Shown: positions 10,407 to 19,244 of the stretch, piece by piece
Layout of the letters: the number at the start of each line of letters is the position of its first letter
How positions within the stretch are numbered: position 1 is the stretch's first letter
Source: Lachnospiraceae bacterium
GTDB lineage: Bacteria > Bacillota > Clostridia > Lachnospirales > Lachnospiraceae
NCBI GenBank assembly: GCA_017618075.1
Contig: JAFZUY010000003.1
Coordinates: 109,608 to 173,607 of the forward strand
Direction of reading: 5' to 3'
DNA: 64,000 nucleotides
Program-made: the position numbers and the translations under genes
Notes under the pieces: model-generated
Told to the model about the DNA's origin: nothing
The model's input: only the letters and a program-made list of their open reading frames with translations
The model's database searches: none

Positions 10407-11459
10407 ATGAATATAAAAAGATTTCTATGTTCGCTCTTAATTGCCGTAAGCTTATGCGTATTGTGTGCGTGCGGCAAAAAAGACGAAACAGACTATGTAA
10501 CAATTGGATATGAAAAGCTCGAGGAGCCCGATTATGCATCCGCGGAGCAGAATTTCAACAAAGCCGTTGAACAGGGTAAAAATCTTACCATGGCTTACAG
10601 AGGCCTTGGAATCTGCTATATGAACAAAGGCGATTATGCAAACGCAATTGAGTCTTTTAAGACCGCTCTTGCCGAAGACGGTGCGACACCCGATGACATT
10701 GATTACGACATCAATTACTACATCGGTGTCTGCTATCACAAGCTCGGCAAATACGAGGATGCCAAGAAAAGATACGACGCCATCATTGCGCTTCGTCCGC
10801 GTGAGGTGGACGCATATATGCAGCGTGCGGCGGAATATCTATATTTAAAGGATGTGGACTCGGCGTGCACGGATTTCGACAAAGCATTGTCTTTAAAGAA
10901 AAAGGACTATACGCTTTACATCGATATATATAATCTGCTTGCGGAAACAGGCTTCCAGCCCTACGGCGTCGATTATTTAAACGATGCTTTAAACAAGTAC
11001 GACCGCAATATGTCTGATTACGACAAAGGCTACATCAACTACTGTCTTGGCAATTATTCGACCGCCAAGAACTATCTTGAGCAGGCCAGAACCGGCGGCA
11101 ACAAGAGCGAGGAAGTGCTTTTACTCCTCGGAAAATGCTACGAGGAACTCGATGATACCGCATTTGCGATAAATATTTACAATAAGTATCTCGAGACAAA
11201 TCCCGATGCCGGAGTATACAATCAGCTCGCCGTGGCACTCATAGATCAGGGCAGATATGAGGAAGCACTCGAAGCTGTGGTCAACGGACTCGAGATTGAT
11301 ACCAATGAGGCGCACCAGCAGCTTTTGTATAACAGAATTGTCGCATACGAACATCTTGGGGATTTTGAGAAGGCAAGAGACCTTTGCGCACAATATCTTG
11401 TGGATTACCCCTCCGATGAGAACATGGCGAGAGAGTACGATTTTCTCAAGACTAGATAA
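10407..11459 (+). CDS. TPR-repeat lipoprotein
   Basis: A 350-residue exported lipoprotein. It has a short basic N-terminus, a hydrophobic stretch and the lipobox LCAC with Cys22 as the likely lipidated residue. The rest is a run of tetratricopeptide repeats (for example AYRGLGICYMNKGDYANAIE and similar units every 34 residues up to the C-terminus). TPR lipoproteins act as binding scaffolds on the outer face of the membrane; the partner is unknown. The ATG follows the previous stop by one base with no evident Shine-Dalgarno sequence, so translation probably depends on the upstream gene. A strong terminator follows. Confidence 0.85.
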   Translation: MNIKRFLCSLLIAVSLCVLCACGKKDETDYVTIGYEKLEEPDYASAEQNFNKAVEQGKNLTMAYRGLGICYMNKGDYANAIESFKTALAEDGATPDDIDYDINYYIGVCYHKLGKYEDAKKRYDAIIALRPREVDAYMQRAAEYLYLKDVDSACTDFDKALSLKKKDYTLYIDIYNLLAETGFQPYGVDYLNDALNKYDRNMSDYDKGYINYCLGNYSTAKNYLEQARTGGNKSEEVLLLLGKCYEELDDTAFAINIYNKYLETNPDAGVYNQLAVALIDQGRYEEALEAVVNGLEIDTNEAHQQLLYNRIVAYEHLGDFEKARDLCAQYLVDYPSDENMAREYDFLKTR

Positions 11460-11478
11460 ATTATGTAAACCAAAATAC

Positions 11479-11518
11479 GAATGCATCCCTATTTTAAAGG
11501 GGATGCATTCTTTTTTTT
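11479..11518 (+). terminator. Rho-independent terminator after the purine/TPR operon
   Basis: An 11-bp perfect stem GAATGCATCCC/GGGATGCATTC (11479-11489 with 11500-11510), a 10-base AT-rich loop and a run of eight T residues. It closes the operon ending in the TPR lipoprotein gene and insulates it from the nrdD promoter. Confidence 0.95.
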
Positions 11519-11544
11519 ATGTAAATTTGTGCAAACCTTACAAA

Positions 11545-11591
11545 CAACTATATATTGTGTTTGTAGAAAATTTCAAGCAAATATATAGTGG
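11545..11591 (+). promoter_or_regulatory. Tandem NrdR boxes upstream of nrdD
   Basis: Two copies of the NrdR consensus ACACWATATATWGTGT start 31 bp apart, about three helical turns, which is the usual spacing for NrdR. Box 1 (11545-11560) contains CTATATATTGTGT and matches 14 of 16 positions; box 2 (11576-11591) contains ATATATAGTG and matches about 12 of 16. They end just before the -35 of the nrdD promoter, consistent with nucleotide-responsive repression of ribonucleotide reductase. The regulator gene nrdR is not in the window. Confidence 0.85.
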
Positions 11592-11598
11592 TTTTCCG

Positions 11599-11627
11599 TT
11601 GACATCATAAAGGCATGATGATACAAT
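11599..11627 (+). promoter_or_regulatory. Sigma-A promoter of nrdD
   Basis: A consensus -35 TTGACA (11599-11604), a 17-base spacer and a -10 TACAAT (11622-11627). It lies directly downstream of the NrdR boxes and about 50 bases before the nrdD start codon. Confidence 0.85.
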
Positions 11628-11677
11628 GGTTTCAATCGGCGCGAAGTCGGAAAGAATTGTGTTGGAGGAATGAAAAA

Positions 11678-14182
11678 ATGTTTGGTGTAATTAAAAGAGA
11701 CGGAGAAAAAACTGATTTTAATCTTGTAAAAATCAATGACGCTATAAAGAAAGCTTTTGATGCTACAAATGTTCAGTACAGTGAAGATATCATTGATCTT
11801 CTTGCTCTTCGTGTTACCGCTGATTTTCAGGCGAAGATTAAGGAGGGTTATGTTCATGTCGAGGATATTCAGGACTCTGTAGAGAAGATTCTTGAGCAGT
11901 CCGGTTATGCAGAAGCTGCAAAGGCATTCATCCTTTATCGTAAGCAGCGTGAAAAAATGCGTAACCTAAAGTCTACCATCCTTGACTATAAAGACGTTGT
12001 AAATTCATATGTTAAAGTAGAAGACTGGAGAGTTAAGGAAAACGCTACAGTTACATATTCCGTAGGCGGTCTTATCCTTTCAAACTCAGGTGCTGTTACC
12101 GCCAACTACTGGCTCTCTGAAATTTATGATGAAGAAATCGCTGAAGCTCATCGTAATGCAGATATCCATATTCATGACCTTTCAATGTTAACAGGTTACT
12201 GTGCAGGCTGGTCATTAAAACAGCTCATAAAAGAAGGCCTCGGCGGAATCCCCGGAAAAATTACATCAGCTCCCGCTTCACATCTTTCGGTTCTCTGCAA
12301 CCAGATGGTTAACTTCCTCGGCATCATGCAGAATGAATGGGCAGGCGCTCAGGCATTCTCATCATTCGACACATATCTTGCTCCTTTCGTAAAAGTAGAC
12401 AATCTTACATACGATGAGGTTAAGAAGTGCATCGAATCCTTCATCTATGGTGTAAATACACCTTCCAGATGGGGTACACAGGCTCCTTTCACCAACATTA
12501 CTCTTGACTGGACCGTTCCTTCGGACCTTGCAAACGAAAAAGCACTTGTAGGCGGCAAAGAGCAGGATTTCACATATGCTGACTGCAAGGAAGAAATGGA
12601 TATGATCAACCGCGCATTTCTTGAGACAATGATCGAAGGCGATGCAAACGGCAGAGGATTCCAGTATCCTATCCCTACATATTCAATTACAGAAGATTTT
12701 GACTGGTCAGACAGACTTAACAACAAGCTTCTCTTTGATATGACCGCTAAATACGGCACACCTTATTTCTCAAACTACATCAACTCCGATATGAAGCCTT
12801 CGGACGTTCGTTCCATGTGCTGCAGACTTCGTCTTGATTTAAGAGAATTAAGAAAGAAAACCGGCGGTTTCTTCGGTTCAGGCGAATCAACAGGTTCCGT
12901 AGGTGTTGTTACAATCAACATGCCCCGTATCGCATACCTTGCATCAGATCCCGAAGATTTCTACAAGAGACTTGACCGTATCATGGATATCTCCGCAAGA
13001 TCCTTAAAGCTTAAGAGAGGCGTTATTTCAAGACTTCTTGACGAAGGTTTATATCCTTATACAAAGAGATACTTAGGCAACTTTGACAACCACTTCTCAA
13101 CCATCGGTCTTATCGGTATGAACGAAGTTGGTCTTAACGCTAAGTGGCTCGGCCATGACATGACAAACAAGGATACCCAGGAATTCACAAAGGATGTCCT
13201 TAACCATATGAGAAACCGTCTCTCCGATTATCAGGAACAGTACGGCGATCTTTACAACCTTGAAGCAACTCCCGCAGAGTCCACATCTTATCGTCTTGCA
13301 AAGCACGATCGTAAAAGATGGCCGGACATCAAGACAGCAGGTAAAGAAGGCGATACACCTTACTACACCAACTCTTCACATCTTCCCGTTGACTTTACGG
13401 ACGATGTATTTGATGCTCTTGATATTCAGGACGAACTTCAGACACTTTATACTTCAGGTACAGTATTCCATGCATTCCTCGGCGAAAAGCTTCCCGACTG
13501 GAAGGCTGCAGCAAAGCTTGTTCGTACAATAGCTGAAAACTACAAGCTTCCTTACTATACAATGTCTCCGACATATTCAATCTGTAAGAACCACGGATAT
13601 CTTGCAGGCGAGCAGGATACATGTCCCGACTGCGGATGCAAGACCGAAGTTTACAGCCGTATCACCGGTTACTACAGACCGGTTCAGAACTGGAATGACG
13701 GTAAGCTTCAGGAATTCAAGAACAGAAAAGAATACGATATCAACCTTTCACTTACAAAATCTGATTCATTAAATAAAAAAGATGAACAGAACATCACAGC
13801 CAGCGTAAATGTTTCAGAGCCCGTAAACGATGCGGTTGCACCTGAAAGTGTACAGGCACCCGCAAGTGCTCAGACAGAAAACGTTAATCCCGCATATGCT
13901 AATTTATTCGGTGTATCAAACCAGGCAGCAGCACCCGCAGATAACAGCACGGTAATCTTATTTACCACAAAGACCTGTCCTAACTGCGCTATCGCAAAGG
14001 ATTATTTGGGAGACCTTCCTTACAAACTGATTGATGCTCTTGAGCAGCCCGATCTCGCAAGAAAGTACGGCGTTCAGATGGCTCCCACACTCGTAGTTGA
14101 CAAGGGCGGCGAAGTGGTTAAGTATGTACGTGCTTCGGAAATCAAGAAATACGTTGATGAAAAGAAGGGCGTGATTGCATAA
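11678..14182 (+). CDS. nrdD: Anaerobic (class III) ribonucleoside-triphosphate reductase with fused C-terminal thioredoxin-like domain
   Basis: Makes deoxynucleotides anaerobically using a glycyl radical. Domains of the 834-residue protein: N-terminal ATP-cone (about 1-90), catalytic barrel with MCCRLRLDLRELRKKTGGFFGSGESTGS written in part as MCCRLRLDL and GESTGS, a zinc-binding Cys cluster (C636, C649, C652, C654), and the glycyl-radical motif RITGYYRPVQNWN with Gly664. Unusually, a linker rich in Ala/Pro/Asn (about 680-755) leads to a thioredoxin/glutaredoxin-like domain (757-834) with the redox motif CPNC (C767, C770) and a cis-Pro motif MAPTL. The start at 11678 has GGAGGA 8 bases upstream; the frame is open further upstream but without a ribosome site. 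No activase gene nrdG is adjacent. Confidence 0.96.
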   Translation: MFGVIKRDGEKTDFNLVKINDAIKKAFDATNVQYSEDIIDLLALRVTADFQAKIKEGYVHVEDIQDSVEKILEQSGYAEAAKAFILYRKQREKMRNLKSTILDYKDVVNSYVKVEDWRVKENATVTYSVGGLILSNSGAVTANYWLSEIYDEEIAEAHRNADIHIHDLSMLTGYCAGWSLKQLIKEGLGGIPGKITSAPASHLSVLCNQMVNFLGIMQNEWAGAQAFSSFDTYLAPFVKVDNLTYDEVKKCIESFIYGVNTPSRWGTQAPFTNITLDWTVPSDLANEKALVGGKEQDFTYADCKEEMDMINRAFLETMIEGDANGRGFQYPIPTYSITEDFDWSDRLNNKLLFDMTAKYGTPYFSNYINSDMKPSDVRSMCCRLRLDLRELRKKTGGFFGSGESTGSVGVVTINMPRIAYLASDPEDFYKRLDRIMDISARSLKLKRGVISRLLDEGLYPYTKRYLGNFDNHFSTIGLIGMNEVGLNAKWLGHDMTNKDTQEFTKDVLNHMRNRLSDYQEQYGDLYNLEATPAESTSYRLAKHDRKRWPDIKTAGKEGDTPYYTNSSHLPVDFTDDVFDALDIQDELQTLYTSGTVFHAFLGEKLPDWKAAAKLVRTIAENYKLPYYTMSPTYSICKNHGYLAGEQDTCPDCGCKTEVYSRITGYYRPVQNWNDGKLQEFKNRKEYDINLSLTKSDSLNKKDEQNITASVNVSEPVNDAVAPESVQAPASAQTENVNPAYANLFGVSNQAAAPADNSTVILFTTKTCPNCAIAKDYLGDLPYKLIDALEQPDLARKYGVQMAPTLVVDKGGEVVKYVRASEIKKYVDEKKGVIA

Positions 14183-15106
14183 ATGATACAGAAGCTGATT
14201 GACAATATCGTAAGTAAAGACGCGCCAATCGTGGTGGGACTTGATCCCAACCCCAAGTTTATCCCGATGGATATAATGAACGAATGCATCGAAGCATACG
14301 GCGCAAACCTTAAGGGAATTGCCGAGGCGGTATGGCTTTACAACAAAGCTATCGTGGACGCGGTATATGATTTAATTCCCGCAGTTAAGCCTCAGATAGC
14401 AATGTATGAGCAGTTCGGTGTTCCGGGCGTGGAAGTATTTAAAAGAACCGTTGATTACTGTAAATCAAAAGATCTGGTTGTAATCGGAGATGTAAAAAGA
14501 GGCGATATAGGCTCGACCTCCCAGGCATATGCGATAGGGCATCTTGGAACCATAGAAATCTGCGGACAGAAGTTTGCTCCGTTTGATGAAGACTTTGCAA
14601 CGGTTAACCCCTATCTTGGAACAGACGGCGTAAAACCTTTCGTGGATGTATGCAAGTCAAACGACAGAGGAATCTTCGTACTGGTAAAAACATCCAATCC
14701 AAGCTCAGGCGAATTCCAGGATCGGATTATCGACGGAAAGCCTTTATACGAGCATGTTGCGGACAAGGTAAACGAATGGGGCAGTGACTCTATGGACGGC
14801 GAATACAGCAATGTAGGCGCGGTAGTCGGAGCCACATATCCCGAACAGGGTAAGATTTTACGAGAAAAAATGCCCAAGACCTTCATACTGGTTCCGGGTT
14901 ACGGAGCTCAGGGAGGAAAAGGTGCAGACCTGGTTCACTTCTTTAACAAGGACGGACTTGGCGCTATCATAAATTCCTCGAGAGGTATCATAGCTGCATA
15001 TCAGAGTCCAAACTATCCGGGATATGGCGAAAAGAATTTCGCCGATGCTTCCAGACAGGCAGTCATCGATATGAAAGAGGATATAAAATCAGCTCTCGGA
15101 AAATAA
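14183..15106 (+). CDS. pyrF: Orotidine 5'-phosphate decarboxylase (type 2)
   Basis: Decarboxylates OMP to UMP, the last step of pyrimidine synthesis. The 307-residue length and the catalytic block GDVKRGDIGSTSQAYA (Asp-Lys-x-x-Asp charge network) identify the longer subfamily 2 enzyme; PGYGAQGGKGADL and NSSRGIIAAY are the phosphate-binding end of the barrel. The ATG directly follows the nrdD stop (TAA-ATG), so the two nucleotide genes are co-transcribed and probably translationally coupled; pyrF may therefore also fall under NrdR control. A terminator follows 12 bases after the stop. Confidence 0.96.
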   Translation: MIQKLIDNIVSKDAPIVVGLDPNPKFIPMDIMNECIEAYGANLKGIAEAVWLYNKAIVDAVYDLIPAVKPQIAMYEQFGVPGVEVFKRTVDYCKSKDLVVIGDVKRGDIGSTSQAYAIGHLGTIEICGQKFAPFDEDFATVNPYLGTDGVKPFVDVCKSNDRGIFVLVKTSNPSSGEFQDRIIDGKPLYEHVADKVNEWGSDSMDGEYSNVGAVVGATYPEQGKILREKMPKTFILVPGYGAQGGKGADLVHFFNKDGLGAIINSSRGIIAAYQSPNYPGYGEKNFADASRQAVIDMKEDIKSALGK

Positions 15107-15117
15107 GAAAATTCAAG

Positions 15118-15160
15118 TGCCGGAAGAACGGAAATAACCGTTCCTCCGGCATATTTTTTT
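15118..15160 (+). terminator. Rho-independent terminator after nrdD-pyrF
   Basis: Stem TGCCGGA-(a)-GAACGG with CCGTTC-(c)-TCCGGCA around a six-base loop, with one symmetric mismatch, followed by TA and seven T residues. The stem arms lie at 15118-15131 and about 15138-15151. Confidence 0.93.
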
Positions 15161-15207
15161 GTATATTTTTTCTTGCAAAAAGTGCCGGAAACCAATAAAA
15201 TTGAAGT

Positions 15208-16392
15208 ATGGGGCGTACACAAGATATAGGGAACGTAAAAGCATACAAATCTGACTTAAGAAAATACAATTTTGTCAAAAATGTTATCGTTCCTTTTGTT
15301 AAATCTAAATTTAATTTTAAGGTCGAAAATCGGTACAAAATGCCTGATGTGCCATTTATCGCCATTTCCAACCATGTTACCAACCTTGACATGGTCTGGA
15401 TTGCTTTATCCATAGACAAACATCTATATTTTGTGGCCGGAGAGCAGGTCGTAAGAAAAGGAATCGGAGGAAAATTAGTCAACTGGACCTTCCATCCGAT
15501 TGTTCGTGAAAAAGCCACTGTCGGACTCTCAACCGTAGTCGAAATGAAAAAGCATCTTTTAGCGGGACACAATGTCGGACTCTTTGCCGAGGGTGTCAGA
15601 TCGGCAGACGGCCTTTCAAATAAAATCGTTCCTTCAAGTGCGGCCGTTTTAAAAAAATTAGGTTTCACCGTAGTCACTTTTAAAATCCACGGAGGATTTT
15701 TCACATCACCCAGATGGTCATCGGATATAAGACGAGGAAAGATGACCTGCGAACTCGTAAATATTTATTCCCCCGAAGACATAGAAAAAATGAGCGTCGA
15801 CGAGCTTGATAAGGCTTTAAATGCCGATATTTTCGAAGACGCTTATGCATATAACGAAATTCATAAAATACCTTTTAAGAGCAAAAAACTGGCCGAGGGC
15901 ATAGAGTTTGAACTTGTAATGTGTCCGAAATGCAAGAAAATGGCCACAATAAAATCAAAGAAAGATACCTTTTTTTGTGACTGCGGCTTAAAAGGGATGT
16001 ATAATGAATACGGTATGTTAAGCGGTGAGGGATTTGATTTTAAAACAATTCCCGAATGGGACGCCTGGCAGAAAAAAGAAATTGATGCTCTTACCTTTGA
16101 GGACGGGGCAATAATTTTATCACATCAAAATCAGAAAATGACCGAGATTTCAAAGGATCATTCCGAAAAAATCGTGGGTGAAGGCCCGCTTGTTTTAAAG
16201 ACTGATTCTGTTTCGGTAGGAGATAAGGTTATTCACTTAAGCGAAATAAGAGATTGTGATATTTTCTATCACGGATTTCTTTTGATTTCTACAAAAGATA
16301 AAAAGTATTACGAGATTTCTAACCCGGAGAGCAAACACCCCGGATATCTCTACAAGCTCTTAATCAAAAGGTTTGTGGAAGGCGGGAAATAA
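15208..16392 (+). CDS. PlsC-like 1-acyl-glycerol-phosphate acyltransferase with C-terminal zinc ribbon
   Basis: Phospholipid-type acyltransferase domain in residues about 30-230. The catalytic NHxxxxD motif is present as NHVTNLD, followed by the substrate loop FAEGVRSADG (normally FPEGTRS), a conserved but slightly altered block. At about residues 234-262 there is a four-cysteine zinc-ribbon-like element (CPKCKK ... CDCG), and the C-terminal 130 residues look like a PH/GRAM-like beta domain. This fusion is unusual for plain PlsC, which is about 240 residues; here 394. Which lipid is acylated is unknown. There is only a weak ribosome site before the ATG. It stands between a terminator and the GltS-like gene. 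Confidence 0.8.
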   Translation: MGRTQDIGNVKAYKSDLRKYNFVKNVIVPFVKSKFNFKVENRYKMPDVPFIAISNHVTNLDMVWIALSIDKHLYFVAGEQVVRKGIGGKLVNWTFHPIVREKATVGLSTVVEMKKHLLAGHNVGLFAEGVRSADGLSNKIVPSSAAVLKKLGFTVVTFKIHGGFFTSPRWSSDIRRGKMTCELVNIYSPEDIEKMSVDELDKALNADIFEDAYAYNEIHKIPFKSKKLAEGIEFELVMCPKCKKMATIKSKKDTFFCDCGLKGMYNEYGMLSGEGFDFKTIPEWDAWQKKEIDALTFEDGAIILSHQNQKMTEISKDHSEKIVGEGPLVLKTDSVSVGDKVIHLSEIRDCDIFYHGFLLISTKDKKYYEISNPESKHPGYLYKLLIKRFVEGGK

Positions 16393-16415
16393 ATAAAGAA
16401 AATGAGGAAAAATGA

Positions 16416-17843
16416 ATGTCTAGCGGATTATCGTTTGCAAGCAACAGTGTCTGGCCCGTAATTATGTTTATTGCCGTAATTATGGGAGGTCTTCTTGTGG
16501 GAAATACCTTAAAAAGATATATTCCCTTCCTTAGAAAATCTCTCATTCCCGTATCGGTAATAGGCGGAATATTCTTACTTTTTATATCTTCCGTACTTAA
16601 ATTTACGACAGGTGAATATCTTTTCAACTGGGCAATTTTCTGTGAAGGAACAAAAATGACCGGTATTGAAATGCTCGAGATAATGACCTATCACTGTCTG
16701 GCTATCGGTTTTATAGCTATGACCTTGAGAAAATCGGACTCAAAGGGCAAGACGAAAGGCCGTGTGGGTGAGGTTGTAAATACAGGTATCACAACGGTCA
16801 GCACATATCTTTTACAGGGCTTCTTCGGACTTGCAATCACGGTTGTTGCATCTTTTATCATTCCGAAACTTATCAAAGCCTCGGGAATCATCCTTTGCTT
16901 CGGCTTCGGACAGGGTACGGGACAGGCGCTTAACTACGGTTCGATTTACGAAACTGATTACGGATTTATCGGCGGCAAATCATTCGGCCTTACAATTGCA
17001 GCATTAGGCTTCCTTGCAGCAAGTATCGGCGGCGTTATTTACCTTAACTATCATAAGAGAAAAGGCGACATCAAAATCCGAGAGAGCGTATCGCAGCTTA
17101 ATCAGGAAAAGGTTGAGGAAGAGGGCGAAGTACCGATGGTTGATTCCATTGACAAATTAACCCTTCAGATTTCGCTTGTCTTCGTCTGCTACGCAATGAC
17201 TTATCTTTTAATGTATATTCTCGGCAATCTCGTCGGAGACGGCCTTAAGACAACCATATACGGCTTTAACTTCTTACTCGGTACGCTTTCCGCAGTCATC
17301 GTAAAAGAAGTATTAAAGCTTTTAAGAAAAACAAACTTAATGCACAGGGACTATGTCAACAATTTCCTTTTAAACAGAATCGCCGGATTTGCATTTGACA
17401 TTATGATCGTTGCAGGTATCGGAGCTATCAGAGTAGACCTCATAAAAGATTACTGGGTAGTGCTTTTAATCCTCGGCTTGGTAGGTGTCCTCGTGACATT
17501 CCTTTATATCAAATTTGTTTCGAAAAAGCTCTTTAAAAACTACGAGCATGAACAGTTCATGGTAATGTACGGCATGCTTACCGGTACGGCTTCAACAGGT
17601 GTAATTTTGCTTCGTGAAATCGATCCCGCATTTGAGACACCCGCATCCGAAAACATCGTTTACCAGAACTTCCCCGCAATTCTTTTAGGATTTCCTATGA
17701 TGCTTGTTGCGGCATTCTGTCCTAAGAGCGATATTGCGACATACATTACAATGGGCGTAATTGCGGCTTACTTTATAGTGCTTAATATCATTCTTTTCAG
17801 AAGCCTGATATTTAAGAAAAAGACCAAGGCAACTAAAGAATAA
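16416..17843 (+). CDS. GltS-like sodium/glutamate symporter family protein
   Basis: A 475-residue polytopic membrane protein in two homologous halves. The N-terminal half carries the ESS/GltS-like pattern GLLVGNTLKRYIPFLRK followed by IPVSVIGG, and the GFGQGTGQALNYGS re-entrant segment; a linker of charged residues (about 215-245) separates it from the second half, where GMLTGTASTG forms the matching re-entrant loop. Transport of glutamate is the family role but the substrate here is not certain. GAGG lies 8 bases upstream of the chosen ATG at 16416. It follows the acyltransferase gene by 23 bases. Confidence 0.78.
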   Translation: MSSGLSFASNSVWPVIMFIAVIMGGLLVGNTLKRYIPFLRKSLIPVSVIGGIFLLFISSVLKFTTGEYLFNWAIFCEGTKMTGIEMLEIMTYHCLAIGFIAMTLRKSDSKGKTKGRVGEVVNTGITTVSTYLLQGFFGLAITVVASFIIPKLIKASGIILCFGFGQGTGQALNYGSIYETDYGFIGGKSFGLTIAALGFLAASIGGVIYLNYHKRKGDIKIRESVSQLNQEKVEEEGEVPMVDSIDKLTLQISLVFVCYAMTYLLMYILGNLVGDGLKTTIYGFNFLLGTLSAVIVKEVLKLLRKTNLMHRDYVNNFLLNRIAGFAFDIMIVAGIGAIRVDLIKDYWVVLLILGLVGVLVTFLYIKFVSKKLFKNYEHEQFMVMYGMLTGTASTGVILLREIDPAFETPASENIVYQNFPAILLGFPMMLVAAFCPKSDIATYITMGVIAAYFIVLNIILFRSLIFKKKTKATKE

Positions 17844-17866
17844 AAGGTTTTAACAAGGAGAAAAAA

Positions 17867-18388
17867 TTGGTAATAGATTCAGATAAATACCTGCAGGTCG
17901 GAGCCATCACTTCGACACACGGCATAAAAGGCGAAGTAAAGGTTTTCCCGACAACGGACGATGCTTCAAGATATGACGAACTTGATGAAGTTTTTCTTGA
18001 TACCGGCAAAGAACTGATGCCCTTACATATCGCAGGTGTTAAGTATTTTAAGCAGTATGTAATTGTTAAATTTAAAGAGTTTAAGGATATCAACGAGATT
18101 GAGTCCTACAAGGGAAAGAATATCTATGTTGACAGGGAACATGCAGTGGACCTTGACGAAGACGAGTATTTCGTGGCGGATCTTTTAGGGCTTAAGGTTG
18201 TGACTGACGAAGGCGAGGAATTCGGTGAACTAACCGATGTTCTTTTCACCAAGGCAAACGATGTTTACACCGTAACAAGACCTGACGGAAAAGAAGTTTT
18301 AATCCCTGCGATAGAAGAATGCATACTTGATATCGATCTTGACAAAGAAGTCATGACAATACATATTATGCCAGGCCTGTTGGATTAA
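17867..18388 (+). CDS. rimM: Ribosome maturation factor RimM
   Basis: Assembly factor for the 30S head, binding protein S19. The 173-residue protein has the N-terminal RimM domain ([19 protein letters not shown]) and a C-terminal PRC barrel ([21 protein letters not shown] ending in IPAIEE..LDIDL). The start is TTG at 17867 with AAGGAG 6 bases upstream; no in-frame ATG fits. It is followed by trmD 10 bases downstream, the usual pair. The flanking rpsP, ffh, KH-domain and rplS genes common in this operon are missing here. Confidence 0.95.
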   Translation: MVIDSDKYLQVGAITSTHGIKGEVKVFPTTDDASRYDELDEVFLDTGKELMPLHIAGVKYFKQYVIVKFKEFKDINEIESYKGKNIYVDREHAVDLDEDEYFVADLLGLKVVTDEGEEFGELTDVLFTKANDVYTVTRPDGKEVLIPAIEECILDIDLDKEVMTIHIMPGLLD

Positions 18389-18398
18389 GGAGAGTGTT

Positions 18399-19220
18399 TT
18401 GAATTTTCATATTCTGACATTATTCCCCGAGATGGTTGAAGATGCTTTAAACACGAGCATTTTGAAACGTGCAGCCGAAGCCGGAATAATATCAATCAAC
18501 GCAATTAATATAAGGGATTACTCGACAGACAAACATAAAAAAGTCGATGATTATCCGTATGGTGGCGGAGCCGGAATGCTGATGCAGGCTCAGCCTGTTT
18601 TTGATGCTTATGAGGATCTTTGCAAGACCATAAAAAAGAGAAAAAAATCGAGAGCAAAGAAGCTTAAAGTCCGCGTGCTTTTCATGACTCCTCAGGGCAG
18701 AACCTTTGATCAGAAATTTGCTGAGGAACTTGCCAAAGAAGAAGATCTTATTTTCCTTTGCGGACATTACGAAGGCATAGATGAGAGAGTAATCGAAGAG
18801 ATTGTAACCGATGAAGTTTCGCTAGGAGATTTTGTACTGACCGGCGGTGAACTGCCCGCAATGGTAATGGTGGATTGCATTTCAAGATTAATCCCCGGAG
18901 TACTCGGGTCCGACGAATCGGCATCCGATGAAAGCTTCTCCGAAGGACTTTTGGAATACCCTCAGTACACGAGACCCGAAGTATGGCATGAAAAGGCTGT
19001 TCCCGATGTGCTTTTAAGCGGTAATCACAAGGAAATCGAAAAGTGGCGAACGGCTATGGCGCTTCAAAGAACAAGCGAAAAAAGACCTGATTTATACGAA
19101 GACATAAAAGACGAACTCGAAGAGTTCAAAAAAGAAAATCCGAAGAAATTCAGGAAAAAACGCAGCGAAGCAGAAGAAGTTCTTAAAATGCGTGAACTGA
19201 AAAAGAAACCGGAAGAGTAG
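18399..19220 (+). CDS. trmD: tRNA (guanine37-N1)-methyltransferase
   Basis: Methylates G37 of tRNAs reading CNN codons to prevent frameshifts. The N-terminus [12 protein letters not shown] and the SPOUT trefoil-knot segment [14 protein letters not shown] followed by [16 protein letters not shown] are diagnostic. It starts at a TTG with AAGGAG 6 bases upstream, like rimM. At 273 residues it is about 20-30 longer than typical; there is a Lys/Arg-rich insertion near residue 70 ([12 protein letters not shown]) and a charged C-terminal tail rich in Lys and Glu. Confidence 0.97.
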   Translation: MNFHILTLFPEMVEDALNTSILKRAAEAGIISINAINIRDYSTDKHKKVDDYPYGGGAGMLMQAQPVFDAYEDLCKTIKKRKKSRAKKLKVRVLFMTPQGRTFDQKFAEELAKEEDLIFLCGHYEGIDERVIEEIVTDEVSLGDFVLTGGELPAMVMVDCISRLIPGVLGSDESASDESFSEGLLEYPQYTRPEVWHEKAVPDVLLSGNHKEIEKWRTAMALQRTSEKRPDLYEDIKDELEEFKKENPKKFRKKRSEAEEVLKMRELKKKPEE

Positions 19221-19244
19221 ATAGGGTTTCGGCAAACCAACACT

